Below, piece by piece: positions 1 to 10,900 of a stretch of DNA of 64,000 nt. A program made the translations under genes and the position numbers. The first letter of the stretch is position 1; the number at the start of each line of letters is the position of its first letter. The notes beneath the pieces were generated by a model. That model did no database searches. It was given only the letters and a program-made list of their open reading frames with translations, and was not told the DNA's origin. This stretch comes from Flavobacteriaceae bacterium (GTDB lineage: Bacteria > Bacteroidota > Bacteroidia > Flavobacteriales > Flavobacteriaceae), in contig JABDNT010000016.1 in NCBI GenBank assembly GCA_013043685.1, positions 1-64,000 on the forward strand, in the 5' to 3' direction.

Positions 1-940
1 TATGGGTGGCTCCTACTCCGGTATCGGCAATTTCGAACTTCAACTTTTCGTCTTCCTTAAAAATTTTAATGCTGATCTTCCCTCCCTCAATTAAGGAAGA
101 CAGACCATGTTTCACGGAGTTCTCTACCAGGGGTTGCAAAAGCATAGGAGGTATCTTTTCGTTATATAGCTCCTCCGGAACATCAATTTCAATCTGTAAT
201 CTGTCACCAAACCGTTCCTTTTCCAGATCGAGGTACTTTTCTACAAAATTCAATTCTTCTTCCAGGTTTACCAACTCCATCTGAGATGCCTGAAGCTGAT
301 ACCGAAACAGATCCGACAATTCAGCTATCATCTGTCTCGTTTTCTCGTTCTCTGGCGGTACCGAGGCATTAATCGTATTAAATACATTATACAGAAAGTG
401 TGGATTCAACTGTGCCTTAATTGCAGATAATTCGCTTTTTAAAGCAGCCGTCCTAAGCTCTCCTTCCAGTTTTATTTTTCGCTGGTTTTCAATAAAATAT
501 TCATAGGCATGAAAAATCCCGAATTGAAGAACGTACAATAAAGCAGGAATATAAATATCCCATACCTGGCCGCTACCCTGCAGATGTCCATACCCAAGCC
601 ATTCCGATGTTGTGTAAAATAATTTTTGCGCTATTATTACAAATAACGGCAACGTAATGAGGTGCACTAAAAGCCGGTAGACCAGTTCCCAGGATCGGAA
701 TATTCTGAAAATTATGAACCAGACCGGTATCGTTAGCAGGAAAAACAACAAATACTGAAGTCCGCCTGAATCCATAAAACTATTGAAACTAAATAAGGGA
801 TCATCCGGATCTAATTGTCCCTCCCTGTTAAGCCATAAAGTGAGATGATAGAGAAACGCAAATAACATATAAACCAGAAAAAGAATTAGTACCTCTTTCC
901 ATTTTATACCGAAGATTCTCTTATTAATTAATTGCGACAT
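1..940 (-). CDS. LytS-type sensor histidine kinase (C-terminus cut by window edge)
   Basis: Membrane sensor kinase of the LytS/YehU class (His_kinase family), which phosphorylates a LytTR-type response regulator. The start is the ATG at 938-940, giving MSQLINKRIFG. About 313 residues are visible. Hydrophobic segments fill roughly residues 12-155. The phospho-acceptor region reads LNPHFLYNVFNTINA with His at about residue 181. The N box reads LLQPLVENSVKHG with Asn at about 271. The G box DTGVGA begins at about 307, right at the window edge, so the end of the ATPase domain is missing. The partner regulator is presumably beyond position 1. The gene for the secreted serine hydrolase lies 20 bp upstream of its start on the same strand. 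Family assignment is sure; the signal sensed is unknown. Confidence 0.9.
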   Translation of the reverse strand, partial: MSQLINKRIFGIKWKEVLILFLVYMLFAFLYHLTLWLNREGQLDPDDPLFSFNSFMDSGGLQYLLFFLLTIPVWFIIFRIFRSWELVYRLLVHLITLPLFVIIAQKLFYTTSEWLGYGHLQGSGQVWDIYIPALLYVLQFGIFHAYEYFIENQRKIKLEGELRTAALKSELSAIKAQLNPHFLYNVFNTINASVPPENEKTRQMIAELSDLFRYQLQASQMELVNLEEELNFVEKYLDLEKERFGDRLQIEIDVPEELYNEKIPPMLLQPLVENSVKHGLSSLIEGGKISIKIFKEDEKLKFEIADTGVGATH

Positions 941-960
941 GGCGGTTTAAAGTTAAGTAA

Positions 961-2610
961 TTAAAGCCTTTTGCTAAATCGCACATTCCGCAATCTATTT
1001 TGATCGAGCAGCAGTGCGGTAATCTCTCCAGATTTATTACGTTCAATATTCAACTTATAATCTCCCATTTGAATCCAATCGTTTCTTAACAATTCGGCAG
1101 TATAGGAGTTATCCCTCATCGAGATCTCGAAAGTTCTTCCTTCTTTATATTGCATTTGAAATTTTACGCCTAATTCTGAATTTACGTAAGTTCCATCCGC
1201 GTTTTCCCAATTATCTAATATGCTTTGTTCAGGTAATCTAGGAGCAATTCGAACCGGAGTGCCAGGCATGTATAGCTCAAAATCATATGAGTTCGTTGCG
1301 TTGGCAACAAAAACCATTTTTAAATTTTCAATTGTCGCATATCTAAACACATTCCCTTTTTCATGAACAATCTCAACGGGTTCCCTATTATAAATACTCC
1401 GAAATAATTTCCGCTTCTCCAGATAAAGCTTGATCAAGGTACCATCTTTCAATAGATAATCCCCTGGAAGTGCTTCTAGTCCTGGCCGGGCCCCTATCGC
1501 AGACGGCATGCCAGGATGATCCTCTTCAGCATTAAAAACAACGACCTCATCCAGTATCTCTTTTGCCAGTCCTTCACTCCAAACCGATCCATTATTTGTC
1601 ATCACCACAACAGAAACCGTTTCGGAAGGAATACGAATAAAATAGGCGCTATATGAACCGGTCGCGCCCTCGTGGTAAACGATTTGCTTCCCTTTATAAT
1701 TCCCGAATTCGATTCCGAAACCATAATTTTCTATTTCGGAACCAGGGATCGGTTTCTGACTTTTAGCCAATAATTCCACAGGATCTATATCGCTATACAT
1801 TTCCTGAATTTGCATTTCCCATTTCAGTTGATCCCGCAAGGTTGTGAATAGGAATCCGTCTCCGTACAAGTTGGTAACCATCGGATATTGCTTCCATACC
1901 CCATCGCCCCAGTCGGAGTAAGGAAGTGCCTTGTTAGGAATAACCGACATATAATTGGTCTGGAATCGCGTATTTGGCATCCCGAGACTATCGAACAATG
2001 TAGCAATAGCTTTGGGAAAAGATTGCCCCGATACGCTTTTCACAACTTCTGTTAAGAGGGTATAATTGGAATTACTGTACAGGTGTTGGGAACCAGGTTC
2101 GAAATTGAGTGCCGTTTGTTTTCGAAGGAGTTCCAAGGCATCATTATTATCCAGACCCACATGTTTCCACCAGGTCCTACCCTCCAGGCTCATCAGCTCG
2201 TAAAAATCACGAATCCCGCTGGAATGATTCAGCAGATTACCTATAGTTATAGGTGATTTTATTTCAGGAAAATATTCGGGAAGGTATTTTCTGAAATCAT
2301 CGGTGATTTTCAATTTTCCCAGGTCCTCGAGGTAGAGGATCATAAAAGCAGTGTATTGTTTGGCATTAGATGCAATGTTGAAACGAGTGCTGGAGTCTAC
2401 CGGTATCTGATGCGCCAGGTTGGAAAAACCGGCATATCGTTCGTATACGATCTTCATATCTTTAACTACTCCAACCGTTAATCCAGGCTGAATACCTTTG
2501 ATCTGATTTTCTATAATGGCATCAAGTGCTTCCATCCCCGTTTGGCTAAAACCTTTAAACGGCAGTAATAATATAATTGAAGTAAGGATTAAAATTAGAA
2601 AGCGTATCAT
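961..2610 (-). CDS. Secreted serine hydrolase, class C beta-lactamase / penicillin-binding fold
   Basis: Exported serine hydrolase of the beta-lactamase-related (PF00144) superfamily, 549 aa. An N-terminal signal peptide (residues 1-22, ending GFSQ) is followed by the catalytic domain. The SxxK nucleophile motif is SNAK at 81-84, the YxN motif is YSN at 178-180, and the third motif appears as HEG near residue 313, as often seen in esterase-like members. The last ~150 residues form the additional beta-rich domain common in Bacteroidota homologues. Substrate is unknown; peptides, esters or D-amino-acid amides are all possible, and true beta-lactamase activity is not implied. The start ATG at 2608-2610 gives a good signal peptide. 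The kinase gene follows 20 bp downstream, so co-transcription is possible. Confidence 0.87.
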   Translation of the reverse strand: MIRFLILILTSIILLLPFKGFSQTGMEALDAIIENQIKGIQPGLTVGVVKDMKIVYERYAGFSNLAHQIPVDSSTRFNIASNAKQYTAFMILYLEDLGKLKITDDFRKYLPEYFPEIKSPITIGNLLNHSSGIRDFYELMSLEGRTWWKHVGLDNNDALELLRKQTALNFEPGSQHLYSNSNYTLLTEVVKSVSGQSFPKAIATLFDSLGMPNTRFQTNYMSVIPNKALPYSDWGDGVWKQYPMVTNLYGDGFLFTTLRDQLKWEMQIQEMYSDIDPVELLAKSQKPIPGSEIENYGFGIEFGNYKGKQIVYHEGATGSYSAYFIRIPSETVSVVVMTNNGSVWSEGLAKEILDEVVVFNAEEDHPGMPSAIGARPGLEALPGDYLLKDGTLIKLYLEKRKLFRSIYNREPVEIVHEKGNVFRYATIENLKMVFVANATNSYDFELYMPGTPVRIAPRLPEQSILDNWENADGTYVNSELGVKFQMQYKEGRTFEISMRDNSYTAELLRNDWIQMGDYKLNIERNKSGEITALLLDQNRLRNVRFSKRL

Positions 2611-2789
2611 AGAAATTTCGATTTGTCCAAATATATTTTATTACTGCGACCAGGGCGATGCGAATCCGACGAATGGTCTTATAGGCAGATAAGTGGCCCG
2701 TAACATTCATCGGTCTATAGAACCATTCATCGTCTTTCCTTTTTTTTATATTCTGAAATAATGCAGTTTTGATCCATATATTAATTACC

Positions 2790-5201
2790 ATGAAAAATAT
2801 TTATCTCATCTCTCTATTCGTCTTCTCAATAAGCGCAACCGCTATGTCTCAGGATCTCCATATTACGGGATCTGTTATCGACGAGAACAATGAAGTTATT
2901 GCTTTCGCCACAACTTATATAATAAAGGCTTCCGACAGTACCCTGGTTAAAGCATCCATAACAAACAATAACGGATACTTTAAAATTGGTCCGGTACAAA
3001 GTGGCGAGTATCTGCTAAAAGTGACTTATGTTGGTTTCCAGGATTATCTTTCCGATAAAATTATCCTGAACCAATCACTTGATATGGGTGTCGTTAACCT
3101 GACAACTGAAGCCGAAGCACTGGGAGAAGTGGTTGTTAAATACGAGAAGCCTATAGTGGAAGTGCAGGCAGACAAGACTGTTTTTAATGTAGACAAGACA
3201 ATTAACGCTACAGGATCCAACGGATTTGAATTACTGCGAAAAGCCCCCGGAGTGATTATTGATAACAATAACAGTATCATTGTTGAAGGAAAGAGTGGTG
3301 TGCAGATTTATATAGATGGCAGGCCCGCATTGTTGCGTGGCCAGGACCTGATCAATTATCTGGAAACTCTTCAATCTACCGACATAGATTCAATTGAAAT
3401 CATTACGCAACCTTCTTCCCGGTATGAAGCTGCCGGAAATGCCGGAATCATTAATATAAACTTAAAGAAAAACAAGAGCCTTGGGACTAACGGAAGTATT
3501 ACCGCAGGGTATATTCAGGGTCGGTTCCCGAGGGTTAACAGTTCCATTTCCCTGAATAATCGTGGAAAGAAAACCAATTTATACGGCACCTATAGTAATC
3601 GCTTTGGCGACAGCTACGGATTTATTAACCTGAACAGAATGCAGAATGGCACCCGGTTCGATGCGCGTACGACCTCAAAATTCGGCAGTAATAATCACAA
3701 TTTAAAAAGCGGATTTGATTATTACCTGAATGCAAAAAACACCCTTGGTATTATATTTACCGGGAACCTTAATAACGGGATCAGCAAAAGTGAGAGCAGG
3801 ACGCCAATCATTCCATCCGGGCAAAATATACCATCTGAAGTCTTGTTGGCACAGAGTAATGCGGACAACGTATCCAGCAACTATAATGTAAACCTCAATT
3901 ATAAATTCGCCGATACACTGGGCCATGATCTGAATGTAGATCTGGATTACGGACGATATACGAGTGACCGTGAGAATTTTCAGCCAAATTATTACGTTAA
4001 CGGAACGGAAACAGATACCATTCGAAGCTCTATCGCGAGATTTATCACCCCTATTGATATCGACATCCTGGCAGGGCAACTCGATTACGAACAAAACGGA
4101 CTAGGTGGCAAAATAAGTGCCGGAGGAAGGGTTTCCTATGTGGAAACGGCTAATACCTTTAATTTCTTCGACGTGATCAACGGTATGGATGTTTTTAATA
4201 CCGAACAGAGTAATATCTTCAATTATACGGAACAGATCAATGCGGGTTATGTGAATTACAATATAAAATGGGCGAAATGGAATTTACAAGTGGGCTTGCG
4301 TGTGGAACAAACTATTTCTGAAGGAGAATTACAAAGCACACAACAGAACTCCAATGAATTGGTAAAAAGGAATTACACCGACTACTTTCCAAGTGGTGGT
4401 TTAACCTACCAGGTGAACCGAAAGAACAGCCTTTCCCTCACTTACAGCAGGCGAATTCAGCGTCCCTCGTATCAATCGCTGAATCCATTTCAGTACAAGA
4501 TCGATGAATTATCATTCCGACAGGGAAATCCATTCCTGCAACCACAATACACCAACAATCTTCGACTAGCGCATACCTGGAACTACCGACTCACGACATC
4601 ACTGAGTTACAGTTACATTTCCGATTTCTTTGCACAGGTAACCGAGGCAGTTGGAGATAACCAGAATTTTATCATTCAACGGAACGTGGCCAATCAACGT
4701 ATTTACAACCTGGGTGTTAGTTATCCAACCAAGATAAATGAGTGGTGGAATATCTATTTCAGTTTAAATGCGTTCCATAGTGAATACGAAGCTACCAGTC
4801 CCGATTTTATACCAGTAGAACAGACCACGCTTAGTTTCTACGGTCAGAATACCATTAAACTGCCTTCCGAGATAACGATGGAAGTATCAGGTTGGTTCAG
4901 CTCTCCTTCTATCTGGGGAGGAACGTATCGAACCAAGAGCCTGGGGTCCCTGGATATCGCCTTTCAGAAGAAGTTCTTCAACGACCGGATGACTGCCAGG
5001 ATCGCCTTCAGTGATATCCTATATACCATTCCGTGGCGGGGTGAAACACAATTCGGTGACCTCTCCATTATGGGAGATGGAGGAAGTGACAGCAGACAGG
5101 TTCGTTTTAGCCTAAACTACAACTTCGGAAGAAGTGAGATCAAGAAGGCAAGAAAGCGAAAAACCGGTATTGAAGACGAACAAAACAGAATTGATAACTA
5201 A
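2790..5201 (+). CDS. TonB-dependent receptor family outer-membrane beta-barrel protein
   Basis: Large outer-membrane beta-barrel of the OMP_b-brl_3 type. I place the start at the ATG at 2790 (MKNIYLISLFVF), since this begins a clean signal peptide ending SATAMSQ; an in-frame ATG seven codons upstream adds only MIHILIT. After the signal comes a carboxypeptidase-regulatory-like domain (about residues 25-105, DLHITGSVIDENNE), a plug-like domain (about 125-215, with the segment IYIDGRPALLRG), and then a long barrel region rich in alternating aromatic strands, with the outer-membrane segment RRIQRPSYQSLNPF typical of this family. The protein ends with a basic tail. The ligand is unknown. No SusD partner is adjacent, so this is probably not a polysaccharide utilisation pair. 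It converges on the AAA+ gene. Confidence 0.87.
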   Translation: MKNIYLISLFVFSISATAMSQDLHITGSVIDENNEVIAFATTYIIKASDSTLVKASITNNNGYFKIGPVQSGEYLLKVTYVGFQDYLSDKIILNQSLDMGVVNLTTEAEALGEVVVKYEKPIVEVQADKTVFNVDKTINATGSNGFELLRKAPGVIIDNNNSIIVEGKSGVQIYIDGRPALLRGQDLINYLETLQSTDIDSIEIITQPSSRYEAAGNAGIININLKKNKSLGTNGSITAGYIQGRFPRVNSSISLNNRGKKTNLYGTYSNRFGDSYGFINLNRMQNGTRFDARTTSKFGSNNHNLKSGFDYYLNAKNTLGIIFTGNLNNGISKSESRTPIIPSGQNIPSEVLLAQSNADNVSSNYNVNLNYKFADTLGHDLNVDLDYGRYTSDRENFQPNYYVNGTETDTIRSSIARFITPIDIDILAGQLDYEQNGLGGKISAGGRVSYVETANTFNFFDVINGMDVFNTEQSNIFNYTEQINAGYVNYNIKWAKWNLQVGLRVEQTISEGELQSTQQNSNELVKRNYTDYFPSGGLTYQVNRKNSLSLTYSRRIQRPSYQSLNPFQYKIDELSFRQGNPFLQPQYTNNLRLAHTWNYRLTTSLSYSYISDFFAQVTEAVGDNQNFIIQRNVANQRIYNLGVSYPTKINEWWNIYFSLNAFHSEYEATSPDFIPVEQTTLSFYGQNTIKLPSEITMEVSGWFSSPSIWGGTYRTKSLGSLDIAFQKKFFNDRMTARIAFSDILYTIPWRGETQFGDLSIMGDGGSDSRQVRFSLNYNFGRSEIKKARKRKTGIEDEQNRIDN

Positions 5202-5254
5202 AAACATTCCCGAAATGATAGAATAAACTAACCAGCAAATAGGGTTAATTTAAT

Positions 5255-6718
5255 CTATAAATCACTTATATAACCTCCGTACACATCTTTAAATCGCATA
5301 CCATCACTGAGGTTATACTTGCTGAGCTTACGATACTCGACCAGGGCCCATAGCACGAATTCTTTTACAAATGCTTTGTCACGATCATCGATATCGGGCA
5401 TATTATCATCTATAAGATTGTTCAAAGGTGCTATACGGTTCAATTGCATTGCATATTCCTCATTCGATAGGGATTCTAAAAGTTCGAATCCACTTTGCTC
5501 AAAGAACCAGGCAACGATATCGGTATAAGGATCTGCTTCTGTTTCTTTCTGAAGTTTTTCAATCTTTGGGAAGTACTGCTCGAACTGCGATTTAACCGCA
5601 TCGGCGATAAGTTGCTGAGCCACTTGCGAAGCTCCCTCCTGCTCTCCTTCATATACCAGTTCAACTTTGCCTGTTATAGATGGAACAATCCCGGTAAAAT
5701 CCCCCAGGCGAACCGTGGTTTCAGATTCACCATTTTGTAATGCTCTTCGTTCGGCGGTACTCAACAGGTTTTCGAAGGCAGTAATACTCATTCTCGCGCT
5801 CACGCCGCTTTTAGCATCGATAAATTCGCTTTCACGCGCCTGGAAACTGATCTCCTCCAGGATATCTTTTGCGAGTTCTGGAACAAATACATGGTGTTTT
5901 TCTGCCATGGCATCGGCCGCTTCCTGTTCGGTTATGATCCGTGCAGTTTCTATGTCCTCCGGATAATGTGTAAGGATCTGGGAACCAATTCTGTCTTTAA
6001 GCGGGGTTACAATGCTTCCCCTATTTGTATAATCTTCGGGATTAGCAGTAAACACGAATTGAATATCCAGGGGCAAACGCAGTTTAAAACCACGGATCTG
6101 TACATCTCCCTCCTGCAGGATGTTGAACAATGCAACCTGTATTCGTGCTTGCAGATCCGGTAGTTCATTAATCACGAAAATACTTCGGTTCGCGCGTGGT
6201 ATCATCCCGTAATGTATAACGCGATCGTCTGCGTACGTAAGCTTTAAATTCGCTGCTTTTATGGGATCCACATCACCAATGAGATCGGCAACGGTCACAT
6301 CGGGTGTAGCTAATTTTTCCGCAAAACGTTCTTCCCGGTGTACCCACTCAATGGGGGTTTCATCACCTTTTTCCGCTATGAGTTCCATGGCATATCGCGA
6401 AATCGGATGGAAAGGATCATCATGAATCTCACTTCCTGAAACAACGGGTATATACTCATCCAGTAATGAAACCATTTGTCGTGCCAGGCGCGTTTTCGCC
6501 TGTCCGCGTAAACCTAAGAGGTTTATATTGTGTTTCGAGAGAATGGCTCTTTCCAATTCGGGGATCACGGTATACTCGTAGCCGTGAATGCCTTCAAAAG
6601 TAGGTTCCTTCTTCATTAATTTCTGAAGGAGATTCCTTCGTAATTCTTCTTTAACGGTTTTATATTCGTATCCGGCTTTATTTAGTTCGCCGAGGGTTCT
6701 TATGTTTTCAATCTTCAT
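5255..6718 (-). CDS. AAA+ ATPase, magnesium-chelatase/MoxR-like, partner of VWA protein
   Basis: Cytoplasmic AAA+ ATPase of the Mg-chelatase ChlI/MoxR branch, 487 aa. The Walker A motif is GLRGQAKT (69-76), with Ala where most P-loops have Gly, as in MoxR proteins. Walker B is VINELPD (182-188), in which Asn-Glu replaces the usual Asp-Glu. The lid region follows at about 280-340, and the C-terminal third is helical without a known domain. It sits 7 bp downstream of the VWA gene on the same strand. ATPase/VWA pairs of this kind act together as a chaperone-like or metal-insertion machine; here the client is unknown, and there is no evidence of chlorophyll or cobalamin synthesis nearby. The start ATG at 6716-6718 directly follows the VWA stop. 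Confidence 0.88.
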   Translation of the reverse strand: MKIENIRTLGELNKAGYEYKTVKEELRRNLLQKLMKKEPTFEGIHGYEYTVIPELERAILSKHNINLLGLRGQAKTRLARQMVSLLDEYIPVVSGSEIHDDPFHPISRYAMELIAEKGDETPIEWVHREERFAEKLATPDVTVADLIGDVDPIKAANLKLTYADDRVIHYGMIPRANRSIFVINELPDLQARIQVALFNILQEGDVQIRGFKLRLPLDIQFVFTANPEDYTNRGSIVTPLKDRIGSQILTHYPEDIETARIITEQEAADAMAEKHHVFVPELAKDILEEISFQARESEFIDAKSGVSARMSITAFENLLSTAERRALQNGESETTVRLGDFTGIVPSITGKVELVYEGEQEGASQVAQQLIADAVKSQFEQYFPKIEKLQKETEADPYTDIVAWFFEQSGFELLESLSNEEYAMQLNRIAPLNNLIDDNMPDIDDRDKAFVKEFVLWALVEYRKLSKYNLSDGMRFKDVYGGYISDL

Positions 6719-6725
6719 AGTTCAA

Positions 6726-7865
6726 TTATCTAATTTTTTTTCTTCTATTTGTTTCGTAATCTGTAAAGATCATCTCGCCAAGTCCTTTCAACCCTGTGTA
6801 AAAAGCCTTACCCTGATTTGCTTCAGTAAAATGATCTACAAACTGCATCAGGTATGGATCCTGGGCAATCATAAACGTAGTGATTGGGATATGTAACTTC
6901 CGCGCTTGTCGTGCCATCATGTAACATTTATTCACGATGTGGGGATCCAGACCCACACTATTCTTATAATATTGTCCGTCAGGAAGCTGAAGACAACTCG
7001 GTTTACCATCGGTGATCATAAAAATCTGCTTATTGGTATTTCTTTTCCTTCTAAGCATATCCATGGCAAGTTGAAGGCCTGCTACTGTGTTGGTATGGTA
7101 AGGGCCTACGTTAAGGTAAGGAAGGTCCTTGATCTTAATAGGCCAGGCATCATTTCCAAAGACCAGGATATCAAGCGTGTCCTTTGGATAACGAGTCGTG
7201 ATTAATTCTGACAGTGCCATGGCCACTTTTTTGGCAGGTGTGATACGATCCTCTCCATACAGGATCATACTGTGGCTTATATCGATCATAAGCACCGTAC
7301 TCATCTGGGCTTTGTACATGGTCTGTTCAACCACAAGGTCATTTTCGGTAAGATGAAGATCTCCGATCCCATGATTTATCTGGGCATTTTTTAAACTCTC
7401 GGTCATTGAAATACGATCCAATGCATCGCCGAACTGGTACTTTCTGAATTCACCGGATCTTTCATCCCCCCGTCCTGTATTCTTCGTTTTATGATTTCCG
7501 GCACCGCTGCGTTTCAATTTTCCAAAGATCTGATCCAGCGCGCGCTTGCGCAGGGCCTGTTCGAGTTTTTCGGTCATTTTAGATGTTCCCTCTCCATTAC
7601 CCTTTCCACTGCCATCCGGCACGATCTCTTCTTTAATGTAACCTTTCTTCTTCAGGTCTTCAATGAAATCATCAATGGTGTAATCGGGCGTAGTAATGTT
7701 GTATTCCTCATCCAGTTGACGCAACCAGTCAATGGCCTCGTCAAAGTCACCTGATGTATGAGTGATGAGTTCCTGGAAAATTTCGAATAGTCTTTCGAAT
7801 GGAGATTGCTCCTTTGGGACGTGCTTGGTGAAAACAAATCCGGAAGGGCGAGGTTTCTTTTTCAT
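6726..7865 (-). CDS. VWA (von Willebrand A) domain protein, partner of AAA+ ATPase
   Basis: A 379-aa protein without signal peptide, so probably cytoplasmic. The N-terminal half (1-185) is charged and partly low in complexity, with a Gly-rich stretch at 85-93 and a basic segment at 105-135. The C-terminal half is a VWA domain with an intact metal-ion-dependent adhesion site: DISHS at 195-199, a Thr near 260 and TDG at 285-287. It is the first gene of a two-gene unit with the AAA+ ATPase, 7 bp apart. By analogy with ChlD/ChlI and MoxR/VWA systems, the VWA protein probably binds the ATPase ring and the substrate. The start at 7863-7865 gives a lysine-rich N-terminus and is the only good ATG near the beginning. 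Confidence 0.87.
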   Translation of the reverse strand: MKKKPRPSGFVFTKHVPKEQSPFERLFEIFQELITHTSGDFDEAIDWLRQLDEEYNITTPDYTIDDFIEDLKKKGYIKEEIVPDGSGKGNGEGTSKMTEKLEQALRKRALDQIFGKLKRSGAGNHKTKNTGRGDERSGEFRKYQFGDALDRISMTESLKNAQINHGIGDLHLTENDLVVEQTMYKAQMSTVLMIDISHSMILYGEDRITPAKKVAMALSELITTRYPKDTLDILVFGNDAWPIKIKDLPYLNVGPYHTNTVAGLQLAMDMLRRKRNTNKQIFMITDGKPSCLQLPDGQYYKNSVGLDPHIVNKCYMMARQARKLHIPITTFMIAQDPYLMQFVDHFTEANQGKAFYTGLKGLGEMIFTDYETNRRKKIR

Positions 7866-7983
7866 TGCATAAAGATACTTAAAATCAATATAAAAAAACT
7901 TTGGTATTAACAGCCTTTTAAGACTTGAACCACTTCATTTTAGTACCTTTAATTTCTGAAAAATAAAAACCAATCATTTCCAG

Positions 7984-10900
7984 ATGACAAAGATCTTTTT
8001 TCTCTCCTTCCTTTTTATTTCAACCACACTCTTATCGCAAAATGTACCCATGGACCTCATGAAGGACCTCAAGCCACGAAATATAGGGCCAGGAGGTATG
8101 TCGGGCCGTGTAACATCCATAGATGTGGTAAACAACGACCCTGATATTATGTATGTGGGAACAGCCTCCGGCGGATTATGGAAATCTAGCAGTGGTGGAA
8201 TAAAATGGCACCCCATATTCGACGATCAGCCAACTGCTTCCATAGGTGCTGTTGCAATACAACAAAGCAATCCTTCAGTTATCTGGGTTGGTACCGGAGA
8301 GGGAAACCCAAGAAATAGTCTTAATGGTGGATTTGGCGTTTACAGGTCGTTAGATGGAGGGAAAACCTGGAAATCTATGGGACTAGAAAAAACCAGGCAT
8401 ATTCACAGGATAATTATAGACCCCACCGATCCCAATACCGTTTATGTCGGAGCTATAGGAAGCCCATGGGGTATTCATCCGGAAAGAGGCGTCTTTAAGA
8501 CCGCAGACGGAGGAAAGACATGGAACAAGATACTCTACACCAACGACAAGTCTGGAATTGCAGATCTGGTAATGGATCCTACCAATCCTAATAAGCTCAT
8601 TGCGGCTATGTGGGAGCACAAGCGGGATCCGTGGTTCTTCAAATCGGGTGGTGAAGGAAGTGGGCTTTATATCACCCATGACGGCGGTGATACCTGGGAG
8701 AAGCGCACCGATGCGGATGGTCTACCAAAAGGAGACTTAGGACGAATAGGGATCGCCATTGCAAGGAATAAACCTAATATCATATATGCTCTCGTTGAGG
8801 CAAAGAAAAATGCCTTGTATAAAAGCAAGGACGGAGGATTTAAATGGAAGAAAATAAACGACAAGAACGACATTGGGAATCGCCCTTTTTACTATTCTGA
8901 AATTTACGTGGATCCGCAAAACGAAAATCGTGTTTACAGCGTGTTCACCTATGTGAATGTTTCGGAAGACGGCGGAAAGAGTTTCGATCAATTAATGCCT
9001 GCATATGGTGTTGATAATGGAGTTCATCCGGATCACCACGCTTGGTGGATACATCCGGAGGATGGAAGCTTTATGATAGACGGAAATGATGGAGGGATGA
9101 ATATTACAAGGGATGGTGGTAAAACATGGCGATTCATAGGCAATCTTCCCGTGGCGCAATTCTACCATATAGCGGTGGACAATGAGTTTCCCTACAATGT
9201 ATACGGTGGAATGCAGGACAATGGGAGTTGGCGCGGGCCTTCTTATGTTTGGAGATCACAGGGTATTAGAAACAGTTATTGGCAGGAAATCTCTTTCGGA
9301 GATGGATTTGATGTCGTCCCCGATCCGGACGACAGCCGTTATGGATGGAGTATGAGTCAGCAAGGCTTTGTAAGCCGTTACGATTGGAAAATCGGAAACA
9401 ACTATTCAGTGAGACCCACACATCCCGATCCAGAAATGAAACTTCGTTTTAACTGGAATTCAGCAATTAACATCGATCCTTTTAATAACAATGTTATATA
9501 CTTTGGAAGTCAGTTTGTGCATAAAAGCATCGATAAAGGATTAACCTGGGAAATTATCTCTCCCGATCTTACCACCAACGATCCCGATAAACAGAAACAA
9601 CATGAAAGTGGTGGTTTGACCATGGACGCCACAGGTGCAGAAAACTATACCACGATACTGGTGATTGAACCTTCCCCCTTAGAACAAGGCATGATGTGGG
9701 TAGGAACGGATGACGGACGCGTTCATTACACTCAGAACGGCGGAGTCAACTGGATTGAAGTAAGCAAGAATCTTAAGGGACTCCCGGAAGGAAGCTGGAT
9801 AGTTCAGATCAAGGCATCGAATAAGAAGAAGGGAGAAGCCTTGCTTGTGGCAAACGATTACAGGCGATTCAATTATACACCATACGCATACAGAACTACC
9901 GATTACGGGAAGACCTGGGAACGGATCGTAGATGGTAATGATGTGATTAGTTATGCATTAAGCATCGTAGAGGATCCTGAGGAAAAAAATCTTCTTTTTC
10001 TTGGAACTGATGATGGCTTGTATGTTTCCATAAACGCCGGATCCAACTGGACCAAATGGACCAATGGATTCCCCACAACATCGGTTAAAGACCTTGTGAT
10101 TCAGTCGAGAGAGCACGACCTTATTATTGGTACTTTCGGGAGGGCTGCGTGGGTATTAGACGATATACGCCCACTGCGCGAATTGGCGAGCAACAATTCA
10201 TTACTTAGCCAGGACGTCAGGATATTTGATCCCCCCACCGCTTATCGGGCTTCATATAAGCAGCCAACCGGCAGCAGGTTTGGTGCAGACGCACTGTATA
10301 ATGGAGAGAATCGACCCAGGGGAGCAACAATAAGCTATTATTTTAAAAAGCCGGTCGAAGACAAAAATGTAGAAAAAGAGGATGAAGACGAGGACGACGA
10401 CAAGAACATGGATGAAACGACCCCGGATGAAACCGAGGGTAAACATAAAGATTCACTTTACATGCGCTTTTACGATGGTCAAAATCTTATAAGAACATTA
10501 AAACGAAAAATTCCAGATAGCTCTGGGATGTACCGATGGCGCTGGTTTATGAATGAAGCAGGCGTTACCAGGCCCAGCAGGAGAATTCGGGAAGTTAAAA
10601 ATGAACCGGGAGGAATTGGTGTGAAACCAGGAATATACCGGGTAGAATTGAGCTATCTCGAATCAAAATCCGTCACAAATATTAAAGTGGAAAGTGATCC
10701 GCGGCTTAAGGTAACTCAGAAAGCGATCAACGATAGATATGCTTACGGCAAGAAACTTCAGGAAATGACTGGTGTTGCTGCAGAAGTTGTAAAACAACTG
10801 GTAGAAAGTAAAAACACCGTTGAAGATTTTCAGAAGAAACTCAAGAAAAAGGACAAAGAGAAATATAAGGAAGATCTGAAATCAGGAAAAGAGGTGATCA

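Noticed and set aside
3702-4094. 130-codon frame opposite the outer-membrane receptor
   Set aside because: Lies wholly inside the barrel-coding region and shows no signal, domain or codon pattern of its own.
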